Source: Lentibacillus populi (lineage in GTDB: Bacteria; Bacillota; Bacilli; Bacillales; Amphibacillaceae). From it: a stretch of DNA of 64,000 bases. Shown here one piece after another: positions 7,373 through 16,229 of this stretch. The notes beneath the pieces are model-generated. The model saw only the letters and a program-made list of their open reading frames with translations, was not told where the DNA came from and did no database searches. Location: assembly GCA_014642895.1 (NCBI GenBank), contig BMJD01000002.1, forward strand, positions 186,001-250,000, given 5' to 3'. The position numbers and the translations under genes are program-made. Position 1 is the stretch's first letter. Every line of letters begins with the position of its first letter.

Positions 7373-10084
7373 ATGACAAAACAGGATGCGTTTCAAGCGA
7401 AAAAGCAATTTGAACTAAATGGAAAAACGTATAACTACTATCATTTAAAAGCGTTGGAAGACGGTGGATCTAGTAATATATCACGTTTACCATTTTCTAT
7501 TCGTGTGTTACTAGAATCGCTTATTCGTCAACATGATGGTCGTGTTATTAAAGATGAACATGTAACAGGATTAGCAAAATGGGGAACAAAAGATGGCAAA
7601 GGGGTAGATGTGCCATTCAAACCTTCACGCGTTATTTTACAGGATTTCACTGGTGTACCTGCCGTTGTTGACCTTGCTTCATTACGAAAAGCAATGGTTG
7701 ATATGGGTGGCGAGCCGGATAAAATCAATCCGGAAGTGCCAGTTGATTTAGTAATTGATCACTCCGTACAAGTTGACCAGTACGGAACACCTAATGCACT
7801 TAAAGCAAATATGGAGCTTGAATTCGAGCGGAATGCTGAGCGTTACCAATTTTTAAACTGGGCACAAAAGGCATTTGAAAACTATCGAGCTGTTCCACCT
7901 GCAACAGGAATCGTTCACCAAGTAAACCTGGAATATATTGCCAGTGTTGTCCATGGTCTGGAAAATGAGGACGGAACCTATGATGCATTTCCGGATACAC
8001 TGGTTGGTACCGACTCCCATACGACGATGATAAATGGGCTGGGTGTACTTGGCTGGGGTGTTGGTGGTATTGAGGCGGAAGCAGGCATGCTGGGTCAGCC
8101 ATCTTATTTCCCTGCACCTGAGGTAATTGGTGTTAAATTTATCGGTAGCTTTCCACAAGGAACAACAGCTACAGACCTAGCGTTAAAGGTAACACAGGTA
8201 TTGCGCGAGAAGAATGTTGTTGGCAAGTTTGTTGAATATTTCGGCCCCGGGTTACAAGATATGCCGCTTGCTGATCGTGCAACAATTTCCAACATGGCTC
8301 CAGAATATGGTGCAACATGCGGATTCTTCCCGGTCGATGATGAATCATTAAGCTATTTACGTTTAACCGGCCGTAGTGAGGAGCATATTGCATTAGTTGA
8401 GAAGTATTGCAAGGAAAACAATCTGTGGTATTCTCCTGATCAGGCAGATCCGGAATACACGGAGCTGGTAGAAATCAATCTTTCCGAACTGGAACCGAAC
8501 TTGTCAGGTCCTAAACGCCCGCAGGATTTAATTGCTTTATCCAACATGAAAAAGGAATTTAATAAAGCGGTGACAGCACCCGCAGGTAATCAGGGATTAG
8601 GTTTGGATAAAACGGAATTTAATAAAGAAGTAACCATAGAACATCCAAATGGTAAAACTTCGGTTATGAAAACCGGTGCACTGGCAATTGCTGCCATTAC
8701 ATCATGCACCAATACATCAAACCCTTATGTCATGCTCGGTGCCGGGTTAGTAGCTAAAAAGGCTGTTGAAAAAGGATTACATGTACCTGAATATGTTAAA
8801 ACATCTCTGGCACCAGGATCAAAAGTTGTCACAAGGTACCTGGACGATTCTGGCCTGCAGCAATATCTGGATCAAATTGGCTTTAATTTGGTCGGTTATG
8901 GCTGTACAACATGTATCGGTAACTCCGGTCCTTTACGTGAAGAAATTGAAGCAGCCATTGCAAAAAATGATTTGACAGTTTCGTCCGTATTATCTGGTAA
9001 CCGCAACTTCGAGGGGCGTATCCATCCATTAGTGAAAGCAAACTATTTGGCTTCACCACCATTGGTTGTTGCCTATGCGTTAGCGGGAACCGTTGATATT
9101 GACCTGACTACAGAATCACTTGGTACGGATAAAGACGGAAATCCAGTTTATATGAAAGATATTTGGCCAACAATGGAAGAGATAAAAGAACAAGTCGAAA
9201 GTGTTGTTAAACCTGAGATTTTCCGTAAAGAATACGAAAATGTCTTTAGTTCGAATGAAAAATGGAACGAAATTGAAACAACAGATGAACCTTTATTCGA
9301 GTGGGATGAAGAATCTACCTATATTCAAAACCCGCCATTCTTTGAAGGGTTATCAAAAGAGGCGGGTTCTGTTAAACCGCTAACGGATTTACGTGCGATT
9401 GGTAAATTTGGCGACTCTGTAACAACCGACCATATTTCACCTGCTGGAGCAATCGCAAAGGATATGCCAGCTGGAAAATATCTGCAGGATAAAGGTGTGT
9501 CACCACGTAACTTTAACTCCTATGGTTCAAGACGTGGTAACCACGAAGTTATGATGCGTGGAACATTCGCCAACATTCGGATTCGTAATTTACTTGCACC
9601 AGGTACGGAAGGCGGGTATACAACGTACTGGCCAACAGAAGAAGTAATGCCAATTTATGATGCTGCAATGAAGTATCAGGAAAATGGCACTGGACTACTT
9701 GTCATGGGTGGCAAGGATTATGGGATGGGCTCATCACGTGATTGGGCAGCTAAGGGAACAATTCTGCTCGGTATTAAAACGGTTATTGCAGAAAGCTTTG
9801 AACGGATTCATCGCTCAAACCTTGTTATGATGGGTGTACTTCCATTACAATTTGAAAAAGGTCAAAATGCCGATAAACTAGGTTTAACCGGTAAAGAATC
9901 ATTTACTGTTGAAGTAGACGAAAATGTACAGCCGCATGATCTTGTAAATGTTACAGCCGTCGATGAAAATGGCAAAACGACTACATTCAAAGCAATTGCC
10001 CGTTTTGACAGTGAAGTAGAAATTGACTACTATCGCCATGGTGGTATTTTACAAATGGTTTTACGTAATAAACTGGAGAATTAA
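7373..10084 (+). CDS. acnA: Aconitate hydratase (aconitase A)
   Basis: TCA-cycle enzyme interconverting citrate and isocitrate through cis-aconitate with a [4Fe-4S] cluster. In Bacillus the apo-form also binds iron-responsive mRNA elements. The 903-residue length is normal. Cluster ligands are visible in [10 protein letters not shown] and [13 protein letters not shown], and the C-terminal swivel domain carries [15 protein letters not shown]. The ATG at 7373 is preferred over the one at 7364 because the GAAAGGGG ribosome site would be only one base from the latter. It is followed by a strong terminator and by yneN, as for B. subtilis citB. Confidence 0.97.
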   Translation: MTKQDAFQAKKQFELNGKTYNYYHLKALEDGGSSNISRLPFSIRVLLESLIRQHDGRVIKDEHVTGLAKWGTKDGKGVDVPFKPSRVILQDFTGVPAVVDLASLRKAMVDMGGEPDKINPEVPVDLVIDHSVQVDQYGTPNALKANMELEFERNAERYQFLNWAQKAFENYRAVPPATGIVHQVNLEYIASVVHGLENEDGTYDAFPDTLVGTDSHTTMINGLGVLGWGVGGIEAEAGMLGQPSYFPAPEVIGVKFIGSFPQGTTATDLALKVTQVLREKNVVGKFVEYFGPGLQDMPLADRATISNMAPEYGATCGFFPVDDESLSYLRLTGRSEEHIALVEKYCKENNLWYSPDQADPEYTELVEINLSELEPNLSGPKRPQDLIALSNMKKEFNKAVTAPAGNQGLGLDKTEFNKEVTIEHPNGKTSVMKTGALAIAAITSCTNTSNPYVMLGAGLVAKKAVEKGLHVPEYVKTSLAPGSKVVTRYLDDSGLQQYLDQIGFNLVGYGCTTCIGNSGPLREEIEAAIAKNDLTVSSVLSGNRNFEGRIHPLVKANYLASPPLVVAYALAGTVDIDLTTESLGTDKDGNPVYMKDIWPTMEEIKEQVESVVKPEIFRKEYENVFSSNEKWNEIETTDEPLFEWDEESTYIQNPPFFEGLSKEAGSVKPLTDLRAIGKFGDSVTTDHISPAGAIAKDMPAGKYLQDKGVSPRNFNSYGSRRGNHEVMMRGTFANIRIRNLLAPGTEGGYTTYWPTEEVMPIYDAAMKYQENGTGLLVMGGKDYGMGSSRDWAAKGTILLGIKTVIAESFERIHRSNLVMMGVLPLQFEKGQNADKLGLTGKESFTVEVDENVQPHDLVNVTAVDENGKTTTFKAIARFDSEVEIDYYRHGGILQMVLRNKLEN

Positions 10085-10094
10085 TCTAGTGTAA

Positions 10095-10140
10095 AATAAG
10101 TCCTTACAAGAAGTATTATGTGTAAGGACTTATTTTTATT
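10095..10140 (+). terminator. Terminator of aconitase gene
   Basis: AATAAGTCCTTACA pairs perfectly with TGTAAGGACTTATT (14 bp, 12-base loop), then a run of T. Confidence 0.92.
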
Positions 10141-10244
10141 TTTGACCATTTTCCAACAATGATCATGTTTCCTTTACAAATAGGAATGACATCATGCATA
10201 CTGTAATAAGTATTATGGAAGCCTCAGTAAGGAGAGACATTTCA

Positions 10245-10835
10245 ATGAAACAAATACTTGGAATTGCAGTGATTGCGCTACTGGCAGGAATATTGATTTT
10301 CAATTTTGCGGAAAAAAATAAGGAACAATCAGCAGCAGATACCGATAAGACTGCAGTAAACATAAGCAAAGATCCAGACGTGAAAGGTGCTGCGATCGTT
10401 TCACCGGGAAAATCAAGTATTGAACCTGGCCAACCGGCTCCGGATTTTGAACTGGAATCACTTGATGGAGACACAGTCAGACTATCAGATTTTAGGGGAA
10501 AGAAAGTCTTTTTGAATTTTTGGGCCAGCTGGTGTGGGCCATGTCGAATTGAGATGCCAGAGATGCAAAAGTTTTATGACGAACACAAAGATGAGGTAGA
10601 AATAGTGGCTGTAAATACAGAGCCTAACGTGGGAAAGGCAAGAAATTTTATTGAGGAAAATGGTTATACGTATCCGATATTATTGGACAAAGATATGAAG
10701 GTTGCTAATCAATATGCAATTTTTGGACTACCAACAACATACTTTATCGGCACCGACGGGAAGATTCAGCAGGAAAAAAAGGTCGGTCCCATGACCTATG
10801 AATTTATGACAGAAACGCTTCACAGCTTAGAATGA
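10245..10835 (+). CDS. yneN: Membrane-anchored thioredoxin-like protein, ResA/StoA/YneN type
   Basis: A 196-residue extracytoplasmic thiol-disulfide oxidoreductase. Residues about 4-22 form an uncleaved signal anchor. A polar linker follows, then an AhpC/TSA-type thioredoxin fold from about residue 65 ([16 protein letters not shown]) with the active site [13 protein letters not shown] and the cis-proline loop [10 protein letters not shown]. The ATG at 10245 is chosen for AAGGAGAG upstream and a proper signal anchor; the longer frame adds a hydrophilic leader. It is a likely electron acceptor for CcdA (2905), working in cytochrome c maturation or spore envelope assembly. Confidence 0.9.
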   Translation: MKQILGIAVIALLAGILIFNFAEKNKEQSAADTDKTAVNISKDPDVKGAAIVSPGKSSIEPGQPAPDFELESLDGDTVRLSDFRGKKVFLNFWASWCGPCRIEMPEMQKFYDEHKDEVEIVAVNTEPNVGKARNFIEENGYTYPILLDKDMKVANQYAIFGLPTTYFIGTDGKIQQEKKVGPMTYEFMTETLHSLE

Positions 10836-10847
10836 TTATAATTTTCT
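10833..10847. promoter_or_regulatory. Possible Fur box
   Basis: TGATTATAATTTTCT matches 11 of 14 defined positions of the Fur box TGATAATNATTATCA. It overlaps the yneN stop codon and lies about 40 bp upstream of the start of an FbpB-like gene. FbpB-family genes are Fur-regulated in B. subtilis, so the placement is meaningful. Confidence 0.5.
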
Positions 10848-10887
10848 AAAGAAATGGTAATACTCTTAATAAAAAAAGGAGTGGATT

Positions 10888-11037
10888 ACGATTTCTTTAA
10901 AGAAAAAACTGACATTTGACGAATTGGTTAGCCAAAACCGCGAACAAATATTACAGGATCAAGTATTAATGGAAAAAATTGAGCAAAATTTAGAAATGAA
11001 ACGGAATCAATTTTTAAAAAGAAAGAATGAAAAGTAG
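10888..11037 (+). CDS. FbpB-like Fur-regulated basic small protein, non-ATG start
   Basis: A 49-residue basic peptide whose core (LTFDELVSQNREQILQD, then an EKIEQNLEMKRNQF-type helix) matches the FbpB family. Those are small proteins thought to help iron-sparing RNAs reduce expression of iron-rich enzymes. There is no ATG, GTG or TTG at the expected N-terminus. GGAG (10878-10881) is followed six bases later by ACG and nine bases later by ATT (ISLKKK). ACG is one change from ATG. So this is either near-cognate initiation, a start lost by mutation, or a sequencing error. It lies beside aconitase, a classic iron-sparing target, with a candidate Fur box and a strong terminator. Confidence 0.72.
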   Translation, partial: TISLKKKLTFDELVSQNREQILQDQVLMEKIEQNLEMKRNQFLKRKNEK

Positions 11038-11043
11038 TGCCAG

Positions 11044-11094
11044 TAAACAGCTTTCAACTTTTGGATGATATCAAAGTGAAAGCTGTTTTTTTGT
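11044..11094 (+). terminator. Terminator after FbpB-like gene
   Basis: AAACAGCTTTCA-ACTTT pairs with AAAGT-GAAAGCTGTTT and is followed by seven T residues, a very strong intrinsic terminator. Confidence 0.9.
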
Positions 11095-11153
11095 ATAGTA
11101 AAAACATTATTGCAGAATATAATGATGATACTTTACAGGAAAGGAGATTCAAA

Positions 11154-11387
11154 ATGGCAAATGATTCTTACAAACCAAAGCCTGATGACCGAAGCGATAA
11201 TGTAGAAAAACTGCAAAGTATGGTACAGGATACGATTCAAAATATTGAAAAAGCACATGATACGATGGAATTTTCTTCTGATGAAGAAAGAGAAAAGATT
11301 AAAGAAAAAAATAAACGTCGTGAGGAAGCTATTGAAGGAATGCGACAGGAAATAAAAGATGAAGCGCATGACCAACAGCAATCCTAA
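11154..11387 (+). CDS. tlp: Small acid-soluble spore protein Tlp
   Basis: A 77-residue, highly charged helical protein of the thioredoxin-like Tlp family, found in the spore core and degraded on germination. Family wording is clear: PKPDDRSDNVEKLQSMVQDTI, then EFSSDEEREKIKEKNKRREEAIEGMRQEIKDEA. The ATG at 11154 has AAGGAGA upstream; the longer frame runs through the preceding terminator and is not used. It is presumably transcribed by forespore RNA polymerase, but I cannot assign a sigma-G promoter. In B. subtilis sspN precedes tlp; here that place is taken by the FbpB-like gene. Confidence 0.95.
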   Translation: MANDSYKPKPDDRSDNVEKLQSMVQDTIQNIEKAHDTMEFSSDEEREKIKEKNKRREEAIEGMRQEIKDEAHDQQQS

Positions 11388-11393
11388 AACCAA

Positions 11394-11423
11394 AAACCCG
11401 GACTAATGTATTCCGGGTTTTTT
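11394..11423 (+). terminator. Terminator of tlp
   Basis: AAACCCGGA pairs with TCCGGGTTT (9 bp, 9-base loop) followed by TTT. Confidence 0.88.
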
Positions 11424-11503
11424 AATGAAAAGCAAAGTTCCTTCATTTGCTGCTTATTTATGATAAACTATTTAGTGGCAGTAGTAGAAGGAGGATCTTA
11501 ACA

Positions 11504-11929
11504 TTGAGCAAAGTACGGACACCAATAGAAGTAAGATATCAGGAAACCGATCAAATGGGTGTTGTCTACCATGCCAATTATTTAGTTTGGTTTGAAATAG
11601 GCAGAACCAAATTTATCGAAAATCTTGGACTTAACTATGCAGACATGGAAAAACATAACGTTGTTTCACCTGTTATAGATGCGCAAATTTCTTTTAAAAA
11701 GCCAATTCGTTACGGGGAAGAAGCTATTGTTGAAACATGGCTGGAAAAATATGATGGCTTACGTTCTGTTTATGCCTATCAAATTTTGAATGGAGCTGGT
11801 AATGTAGCTGTAAGCGGTACAACCGAACATGTCATTGTCAAAAAAGACAGCTTCCGGCCATTATCATTAAGGCGTGCGTTCCCTGATTGGCATGAAGCAT
11901 ATTCCAGGCAAATAAAAGGAGATTCCTGA
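11504..11929 (+). CDS. yneP: Acyl-CoA thioesterase, YbgC/FadM hotdog family (YneP)
   Basis: A 141-residue single hotdog-fold thioesterase of the 4-hydroxybenzoyl-CoA thioesterase family, which hydrolyses acyl-CoA. The signature RYQETDQMGVVYHANYLVWFE contains the catalytic Asp and the HxNY loop. The TTG start at 11504 is chosen because GAAGGAGG is correctly spaced; the upstream ATG lies inside the intergenic leader. The stop overlaps the start of yneQ (TGATG), indicating translational coupling. The physiological substrate is not known. Confidence 0.92.
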   Translation: MSKVRTPIEVRYQETDQMGVVYHANYLVWFEIGRTKFIENLGLNYADMEKHNVVSPVIDAQISFKKPIRYGEEAIVETWLEKYDGLRSVYAYQILNGAGNVAVSGTTEHVIVKKDSFRPLSLRRAFPDWHEAYSRQIKGDS

Positions 11930-12228
11930 TGGCCTTCGGGTTAAAACGTCAGGATATATTACAATGGAAGCGTGAAGTGAGAAGTGGGAATATTGCTTTC
12001 CTGACCCATTATTGGCAAGATCCAAGATTTCCTGGCTGTAATACGGTTACAAAAGTTGGGTGTAGCGACGTGAAGAAATTGATTTCGTGGGGCAATAAAT
12101 ATGGTTTAAAGGAAGAATGGATTGATCACTATCAGGATTATCCTCATTTCGACTTATTTGGCGAGCGGCAAAAACTGATTTTGCGCAATGAACAGCAGTG
12201 GGGACAAATAAGACGATTTAATCTATAA
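11929..12228 (+). CDS. yneQ: YneQ family protein
   Basis: A 99-residue soluble protein rich in Trp, Tyr and charged residues (LTHYWQDPRFPGCNTVTKVGC, EEWIDHYQDYPHFDLFGERQ). It matches B. subtilis YneQ in length and position, directly overlapping yneP. No domain of known function is recognised. The next 190 bp is a dispersed repeat. Confidence 0.88.
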   Translation: MAFGLKRQDILQWKREVRSGNIAFLTHYWQDPRFPGCNTVTKVGCSDVKKLISWGNKYGLKEEWIDHYQDYPHFDLFGERQKLILRNEQQWGQIRRFNL

Positions 12229-12417
12229 AGAACAAAGGCGCAAGCGCCCGGTTAGCGGCGTATGTGCTGCGCCCTGCCAAGCAGGGTGGTTCGGTGTTGC
12301 TGCGCAAAGCAGCGGTTTTAACCGAACATTCCTACCGCAGGAGATAAAGGAAACATGCCCCTTCATAGGGGTATGCCGACGTTGGCCGCAAAGGCCGTTC
12401 TTAGTCGGCCTTCCTTC
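12229..12417 (+). repeat. Dispersed intergenic repeat, copy B
   Basis: Begins immediately after yneQ. 12231-12363 is an inverted copy of most of 6991-7186 (shared blocks GAACAAAGGCGCAAGCGCCC, GCTGCGCCCTGCC, GTGGTTCGGTGTTG, TTAACCGAACATTCCTACC, GATAAAGGAAACATGCCCC), while 12372-12417 (ATGCCGACGTTGGCC...TTAGTCGGCCTTCCTT) matches copy A in direct orientation. So the modules are rearranged between the copies. The apparent 83-residue reading frame across 12355-12606 is a by-product of the GC-rich repeat. Confidence 0.78.
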
Positions 12418-12540
12418 CCACCCGAGCCGATGTTGACTTATCGTACGGAGGTGAGGGAAGCACACTGGGCGCTGGAGCTGGACGTGGCTTACTGCCGAGA
12501 GCAGAATAGAGGCTTAATTTTTAAACTTCCTTATCTTATA

Positions 12541-12580
12541 AAAAAAGGAAAATCGGATAGGAGCCAATCTTCCTTTTTTG
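12541..12580. terminator. Bidirectional terminator between the repeat and yneR
   Basis: AAAAAAGGAAAATCGG pairs with CCAATCTTCCTTTTTT (16 bp with wobble pairs). A and T runs on the two sides make it active in both directions; it would end the leftward yneR transcript. Confidence 0.85.
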
Positions 12581-12592
12581 TTGGTATAGAAT

Positions 12593-12877
12593 CTATTCGT
12601 AGCTGAATTCAGGTTCATTTTTAGCCTTGTTAAGTTTTACAAACAAATCTTTCTCTTCAAAATACCAGGCATCTTTTGCCTCAATAAAAAAAGTTAAATC
12701 GTCAACCTGATAACTGGTGTACATTTCGTTCGGGGTATCCACACGGACCCCTAACGAGAACCCGGGAATATGACCGCCAAATCCATATCGTACATAATAG
12801 CGCAACCGGGCAGGCGTTTGCAGGTCAAACTCACTTTTATACCATTCAGCCGTATCATTTGTCACGTGTAGTTTCAA
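12593..12877 (-). CDS. yneR: HesB/YneR-like small protein
   Basis: A 94-residue protein of the HesB-like (IscA-fold) YneR family. The conserved cluster-binding cysteines of true A-type Fe-S carriers are absent; there is no Cys at all. So an Fe-S scaffold role is unlikely. Family segments RLRYYVRYGFGGHIPGFSLGVRVD and YFEEKDLFVKLN are visible. A TTG start is inferred from GGGAG eight bases upstream. It lies six bases downstream of yidD, probably co-transcribed with it. Confidence 0.87.
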   Translation of the reverse strand: MKLHVTNDTAEWYKSEFDLQTPARLRYYVRYGFGGHIPGFSLGVRVDTPNEMYTSYQVDDLTFFIEAKDAWYFEEKDLFVKLNKAKNEPEFSYE

Positions 12878-12882
12878 ACCCG

Positions 12883-13131
12883 TCAGCTCCCTTTAAACCG
12901 TTTCTGTTTTTTCTCTTTCTTTTCCGGTACTAAATCAACCCCACCAGGATGAAATGGGTGGCATTTCCCGATCCGTTTAATGGTTAAATAGCTCCCCTTA
13001 ATTGCTCCAAACCGTCTAAAGGCCTCCAGCCCGTATTCGGAACATGTAGGATAAAATCGGCACGAAGGCGGTTTAAATGGACTGATTGCTTTCCGGTAAA
13101 ATTTGATTAATGTGATGAAAATGTATTTCAT
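12883..13131 (-). CDS. yidD: YidD membrane protein insertion efficiency factor
   Basis: An 82-residue protein of the YidD/Hlpa family that assists membrane protein insertion near YidC. The signature is complete: [32 protein letters not shown], with the three conserved cysteines in SCRFYPTCS and [10 protein letters not shown], and a basic C-terminus. The ATG at 13131 is preferred to a GTG six codons upstream because AAGAAGG is spaced eight bases from it. Normally yidD sits near rnpA/yidC, so this is a separate copy between folE2 and yneR. Confidence 0.95.
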   Translation of the reverse strand: MKYIFITLIKFYRKAISPFKPPSCRFYPTCSEYGLEAFRRFGAIKGSYLTIKRIGKCHPFHPGGVDLVPEKKEKKQKRFKGS

Positions 13132-13167
13132 ATTATTATCCTTCTTCACTGCGATTTAACAAGAAGT

Positions 13168-14106
13168 TCAGATCGATGTCTCAGCATGTTTCTTATCATA
13201 CGTCACGGATGCAATCGCATCATGCATATGAATGGATTCCTCATTACGGCAGACAACTTTAAATTTTTTAACAAAAGGCATCTCGTAAAGATCAGCAGCA
13301 ACAAGCCGCACCATATCTTCAACAAATCTTGGGTTTTCATATGCCGCTTCTGTAACCATTTTTTCATCTGGTCGTTTCAAAACAGGATGTAGCCTTGAGC
13401 TTGCATTACTTTCCGCAGCATTAAGCAGCTGTTCCTTCCAATCCAGTTTGGTTTCATCAACATTATCATCCAAATTAATTTCCATCGTTACATAGCCACG
13501 TTGATTGTGTGCACTGTATTCACTAATCTCTTTGGAACAAGGACATAACGTTGTGACTGGCACCGATAGGGAGGTAGAAACGTTAAATCCTTTTTTCTGG
13601 TCATAAGCAACCGTTATTCCACAATCCGCGTGGTTCATGCCAGAAAGGTCTGATTGTGGACCGCGTCGTTCATAAAACCAGGGAAAGGTAACCGTAATTT
13701 CAGCGTCACGTTGCTTTAAACGTTCAGCAAGATCTTTCGTAAACCGTTTCAATGTAGCTATATCCGCAGAGAAACCTGCTTCATGGTACAGATTCAGCTG
13801 TTCAGTAAAGCGGCTCATATTTGTCCCTTTACTTGTTTTTTCGATTGCTGACGTAAATCGAAATGTACCAATACTTGTTTGTGTTTCGGGATGCAAATTG
13901 CTGGTAATTACGATTGGATGCTTCACATTAGTAATGCCAACTTCATCCAGATCAAATAAAAAGTCTTTTTTTGTATTTTGCAAATCGGCCATTTTACTTT
14001 TTTCAACCGGTTTCGTTTTCGGACCAGGCTCAACCGAACCAAATAATTTATGTCGTTCTGCTTTGTTTGGTAATTGTTTTTTTGGGAGTGTTTCAAATTT
14101 ATTCAT
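13168..14106 (-). CDS. folE2: GTP cyclohydrolase FolE2 (type IB)
   Basis: Converts GTP to dihydroneopterin triphosphate, the first step of folate and queuosine-precursor synthesis. FolE2 is the metal-flexible form used when zinc is scarce. The 312-residue protein carries the FolE2 signature VTTLCPCSKEISEYSAHNQRG, with the catalytic Cys and the downstream His, and NESIHMHDAIASV near the C-terminus. Upstream I see no convincing Zur box, so zinc control cannot be claimed. It starts the leftward group folE2-yidD-yneR, with GAGGTGATG as ribosome site. Confidence 0.94.
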   Translation of the reverse strand: MNKFETLPKKQLPNKAERHKLFGSVEPGPKTKPVEKSKMADLQNTKKDFLFDLDEVGITNVKHPIVITSNLHPETQTSIGTFRFTSAIEKTSKGTNMSRFTEQLNLYHEAGFSADIATLKRFTKDLAERLKQRDAEITVTFPWFYERRGPQSDLSGMNHADCGITVAYDQKKGFNVSTSLSVPVTTLCPCSKEISEYSAHNQRGYVTMEINLDDNVDETKLDWKEQLLNAAESNASSRLHPVLKRPDEKMVTEAAYENPRFVEDMVRLVAADLYEMPFVKKFKVVCRNEESIHMHDAIASVTYDKKHAETSI

Positions 14107-14378
14107 AGCGTCATCACCTCTCTGCTCCTAACAATTAAAGTATACTGAAGTGAGCAGTAATATTCAATTGATTGGTTTATCACGCATTAACGGGATGAAA
14201 TACCTCCCACCGAATGAAGTGACTTTATACTTAAAACCCAGGAAAAAAAGCAAAAGTATGCTGTAATGGATACTTCTGCAACCAACTGGAAATAATGCTT
14301 AAAAAATTAAAGCTACACAATCCTGGAAAACCTGCACCCTCACCAGTTTCCACCAATCTGGCCTCTAACCTCTGACTA
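14107..14378. other. Intergenic region between folE2 and plsY
   Basis: About 270 bp without a supported gene. It contains short A/T-rich tracts and no recognisable riboswitch or strong hairpin. It presumably holds the folE2 promoter and the plsY transcript end. Confidence 0.5.
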
Positions 14379-14963
14379 TCACATCCAGGTAATTTTTGGT
14401 TCGGTTTTGTTTTTAATACGTTTAATATTTTCCTTGTGGCGATAGAAGACGAAGATAGTTAATGCAGCTACAGCGATAATCAGGAAAATATCCTCCTTGA
14501 GCAAAATAGCTGCAATGACCGCAACTATCCCTGTTATCATCGATGATAGGGAAACATATTTAGAGAGATATAACGTAAGCAGGAATGTAACGATCATAAT
14601 AATGAATAATAGCGGACTAACGCCTAAAATAATACCTCCTGAAGTTGCCACTGCTTTCCCGCCCTTAAATTTTGCAAACAGTGGGTATGTATGACCAATA
14701 ACGGCAAATAGCCCAATTACGAGCCGGTAAACGTCTGCATCAACAAGTAATGGAAGAAGTGTTGCTAATGTTCCTTTTAAAATATCAGATAGAGTAACAA
14801 TAATTCCTGCCTTTAAACCTAATACACGAAAGGTGTTGGTTGCACCCAAATTACCACTGCCATGCTCGCGTATGTCTATTTTATATCCTGCTTTTCCCAC
14901 GATCAATGCGGATGGTATTGAACCTAAAATGTATGCCAGACAAGCGAATACAACATATTCCAT
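14379..14963 (-). CDS. plsY: Glycerol-3-phosphate acyltransferase PlsY
   Basis: Membrane acyltransferase that moves acyl groups from acyl-phosphate (made by PlsX) to glycerol-3-phosphate, giving lysophosphatidate, the first step of phospholipid synthesis. The 194-residue protein has five hydrophobic spans and all three PlsY motifs: [29 protein letters not shown] and [12 protein letters not shown]. It is the B. subtilis yneS equivalent, in the same neighbourhood, on the minus strand. Confidence 0.96.
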   Translation of the reverse strand: MEYVVFACLAYILGSIPSALIVGKAGYKIDIREHGSGNLGATNTFRVLGLKAGIIVTLSDILKGTLATLLPLLVDADVYRLVIGLFAVIGHTYPLFAKFKGGKAVATSGGIILGVSPLLFIIMIVTFLLTLYLSKYVSLSSMITGIVAVIAAILLKEDIFLIIAVAALTIFVFYRHKENIKRIKNKTEPKITWM

Positions 14964-15164
14964 ATGATTCCTTCTCTCTTAATATAACAATTGTATAGTT
15001 TATTCTACCATGAACTTGTCCAGGAAAGAACCTATAATCGCAACTTATTCATTTAGCTTTCGTTCATTCGATGTTTTTGACTTGCAATTTTCGTACATGT
15101 TTCTAAAACTAGTAATAAGGGTATGACCATTAAAAGAATTCTATCTAAGGAGGGAAAGAAACAG

Positions 15165-16229
15165 GTGATTGAATTTAATCGGGTAAACAAGGTATATCCA
15201 GACGGGACTGAAGCATTAAAAGACTTCTCGCTCCAGGTAAATAACGGAGAATTGGTCACCCTAATCGGTCCAAGCGGCTGTGGGAAAACAACAACAATGA
15301 AAATGATTAATCGGTTAATTGAGCCTACATCTGGGGCAATATACATAAATGATAAAGACATTAATGATTATAATATTCATGAATTACGCTGGAATATTGG
15401 ATATGTTTTGCAAGAGATTGCCTTATTTCCGCATATGACAATTGAGGAAAATATTGCAGTTGTACCGGAAATGAAAAAATGGAAACGCAAAAAAATCCGT
15501 GAACGAGGGAGAGAGTTACTGGATATGGTTGGACTTGATCCTGCCACATATCAAAAAAGGATGCCAAGTGAATTATCCGGCGGTCAGCAGCAGCGTATTG
15601 GCGTCATACGTGCACTTGCCGCAGATCCGGACATTATTTTAATGGATGAACCATTTAGTGCATTGGATCCTATTAGCCGTGAACAGCTGCAAAGTGATAT
15701 TCGCAAATTACAAAAAGAAATTAAAAAGACGATTGTTTTCGTAACTCACGATATGGATGAAGCGATGGCAATCGGTGATAAAGTATGTCTAATGCGACAT
15801 GGTCAGGTCGTCCAGATGGATACACCACAAGAGCTTATTTTGCATCCAGCGACCCAATTCGTCAAAGATTTTATTGGGGAACGAAAATCACCGTGGCAAA
15901 CGGCTGTTGACGTCATTGCCGATCAATCAAATGATCGGGTGATTACGAAAAAAGTGTTTGCTGAAAAGACATATCAAACTGCCGGTACGTATATTATCCG
16001 GGATGAACATAACATGTATTACGGTGCAGCAACGAACGGAATTTTCCATGAGGTCAAAACATTGGACAATCATTTGCCATTGTATAAAGCGACAGAGATT
16101 ATCCAATCGAGTGACCAAGTATTATTTCCGGTTGTAAAAGAGCAAAAATTAGTCGGTGTTTTAAGCTACAAAGATATTGTTGCCTTTCTTAAAAGCAAAA
16201 CAAAAATGGAAAACGGGGTGATCCAATAA
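15165..16229 (+). CDS. opuFA: Compatible-solute ABC transporter ATPase, OpuFA type
   Basis: A 354-residue ATPase of the OpuA/OpuC (glycine betaine/carnitine/choline) family. Walker A GPSGCGKTT is at about residues 35-43, Q loop at VLQEIALFPHMTI, signature LSGGQQQR and Walker B IILMDEPFSALDP follow, and the C-terminal part (residues about 240-354) resembles tandem CBS regulatory domains. The GTG at 15165 is chosen because AAGGAGGG lies nine bases upstream; an earlier ATG would put the ribosome site inside the gene. Its stop overlaps the start of the fused permease gene. Expression is probably osmotically controlled, but no promoter is assigned. Confidence 0.9.
   Translation: MIEFNRVNKVYPDGTEALKDFSLQVNNGELVTLIGPSGCGKTTTMKMINRLIEPTSGAIYINDKDINDYNIHELRWNIGYVLQEIALFPHMTIEENIAVVPEMKKWKRKKIRERGRELLDMVGLDPATYQKRMPSELSGGQQQRIGVIRALAADPDIILMDEPFSALDPISREQLQSDIRKLQKEIKKTIVFVTHDMDEAMAIGDKVCLMRHGQVVQMDTPQELILHPATQFVKDFIGERKSPWQTAVDVIADQSNDRVITKKVFAEKTYQTAGTYIIRDEHNMYYGAATNGIFHEVKTLDNHLPLYKATEIIQSSDQVLFPVVKEQKLVGVLSYKDIVAFLKSKTKMENGVIQ

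Noticed and set aside
12355-12606. 83-residue plus-strand reading frame
   Set aside because: It lies across the GC-rich repeat copy B and a terminator, has no ribosome site, and resembles no protein.
13950-14160. Zur box upstream of folE2
   Set aside because: No sequence near the promoter region resembles the inverted-repeat Zur consensus.
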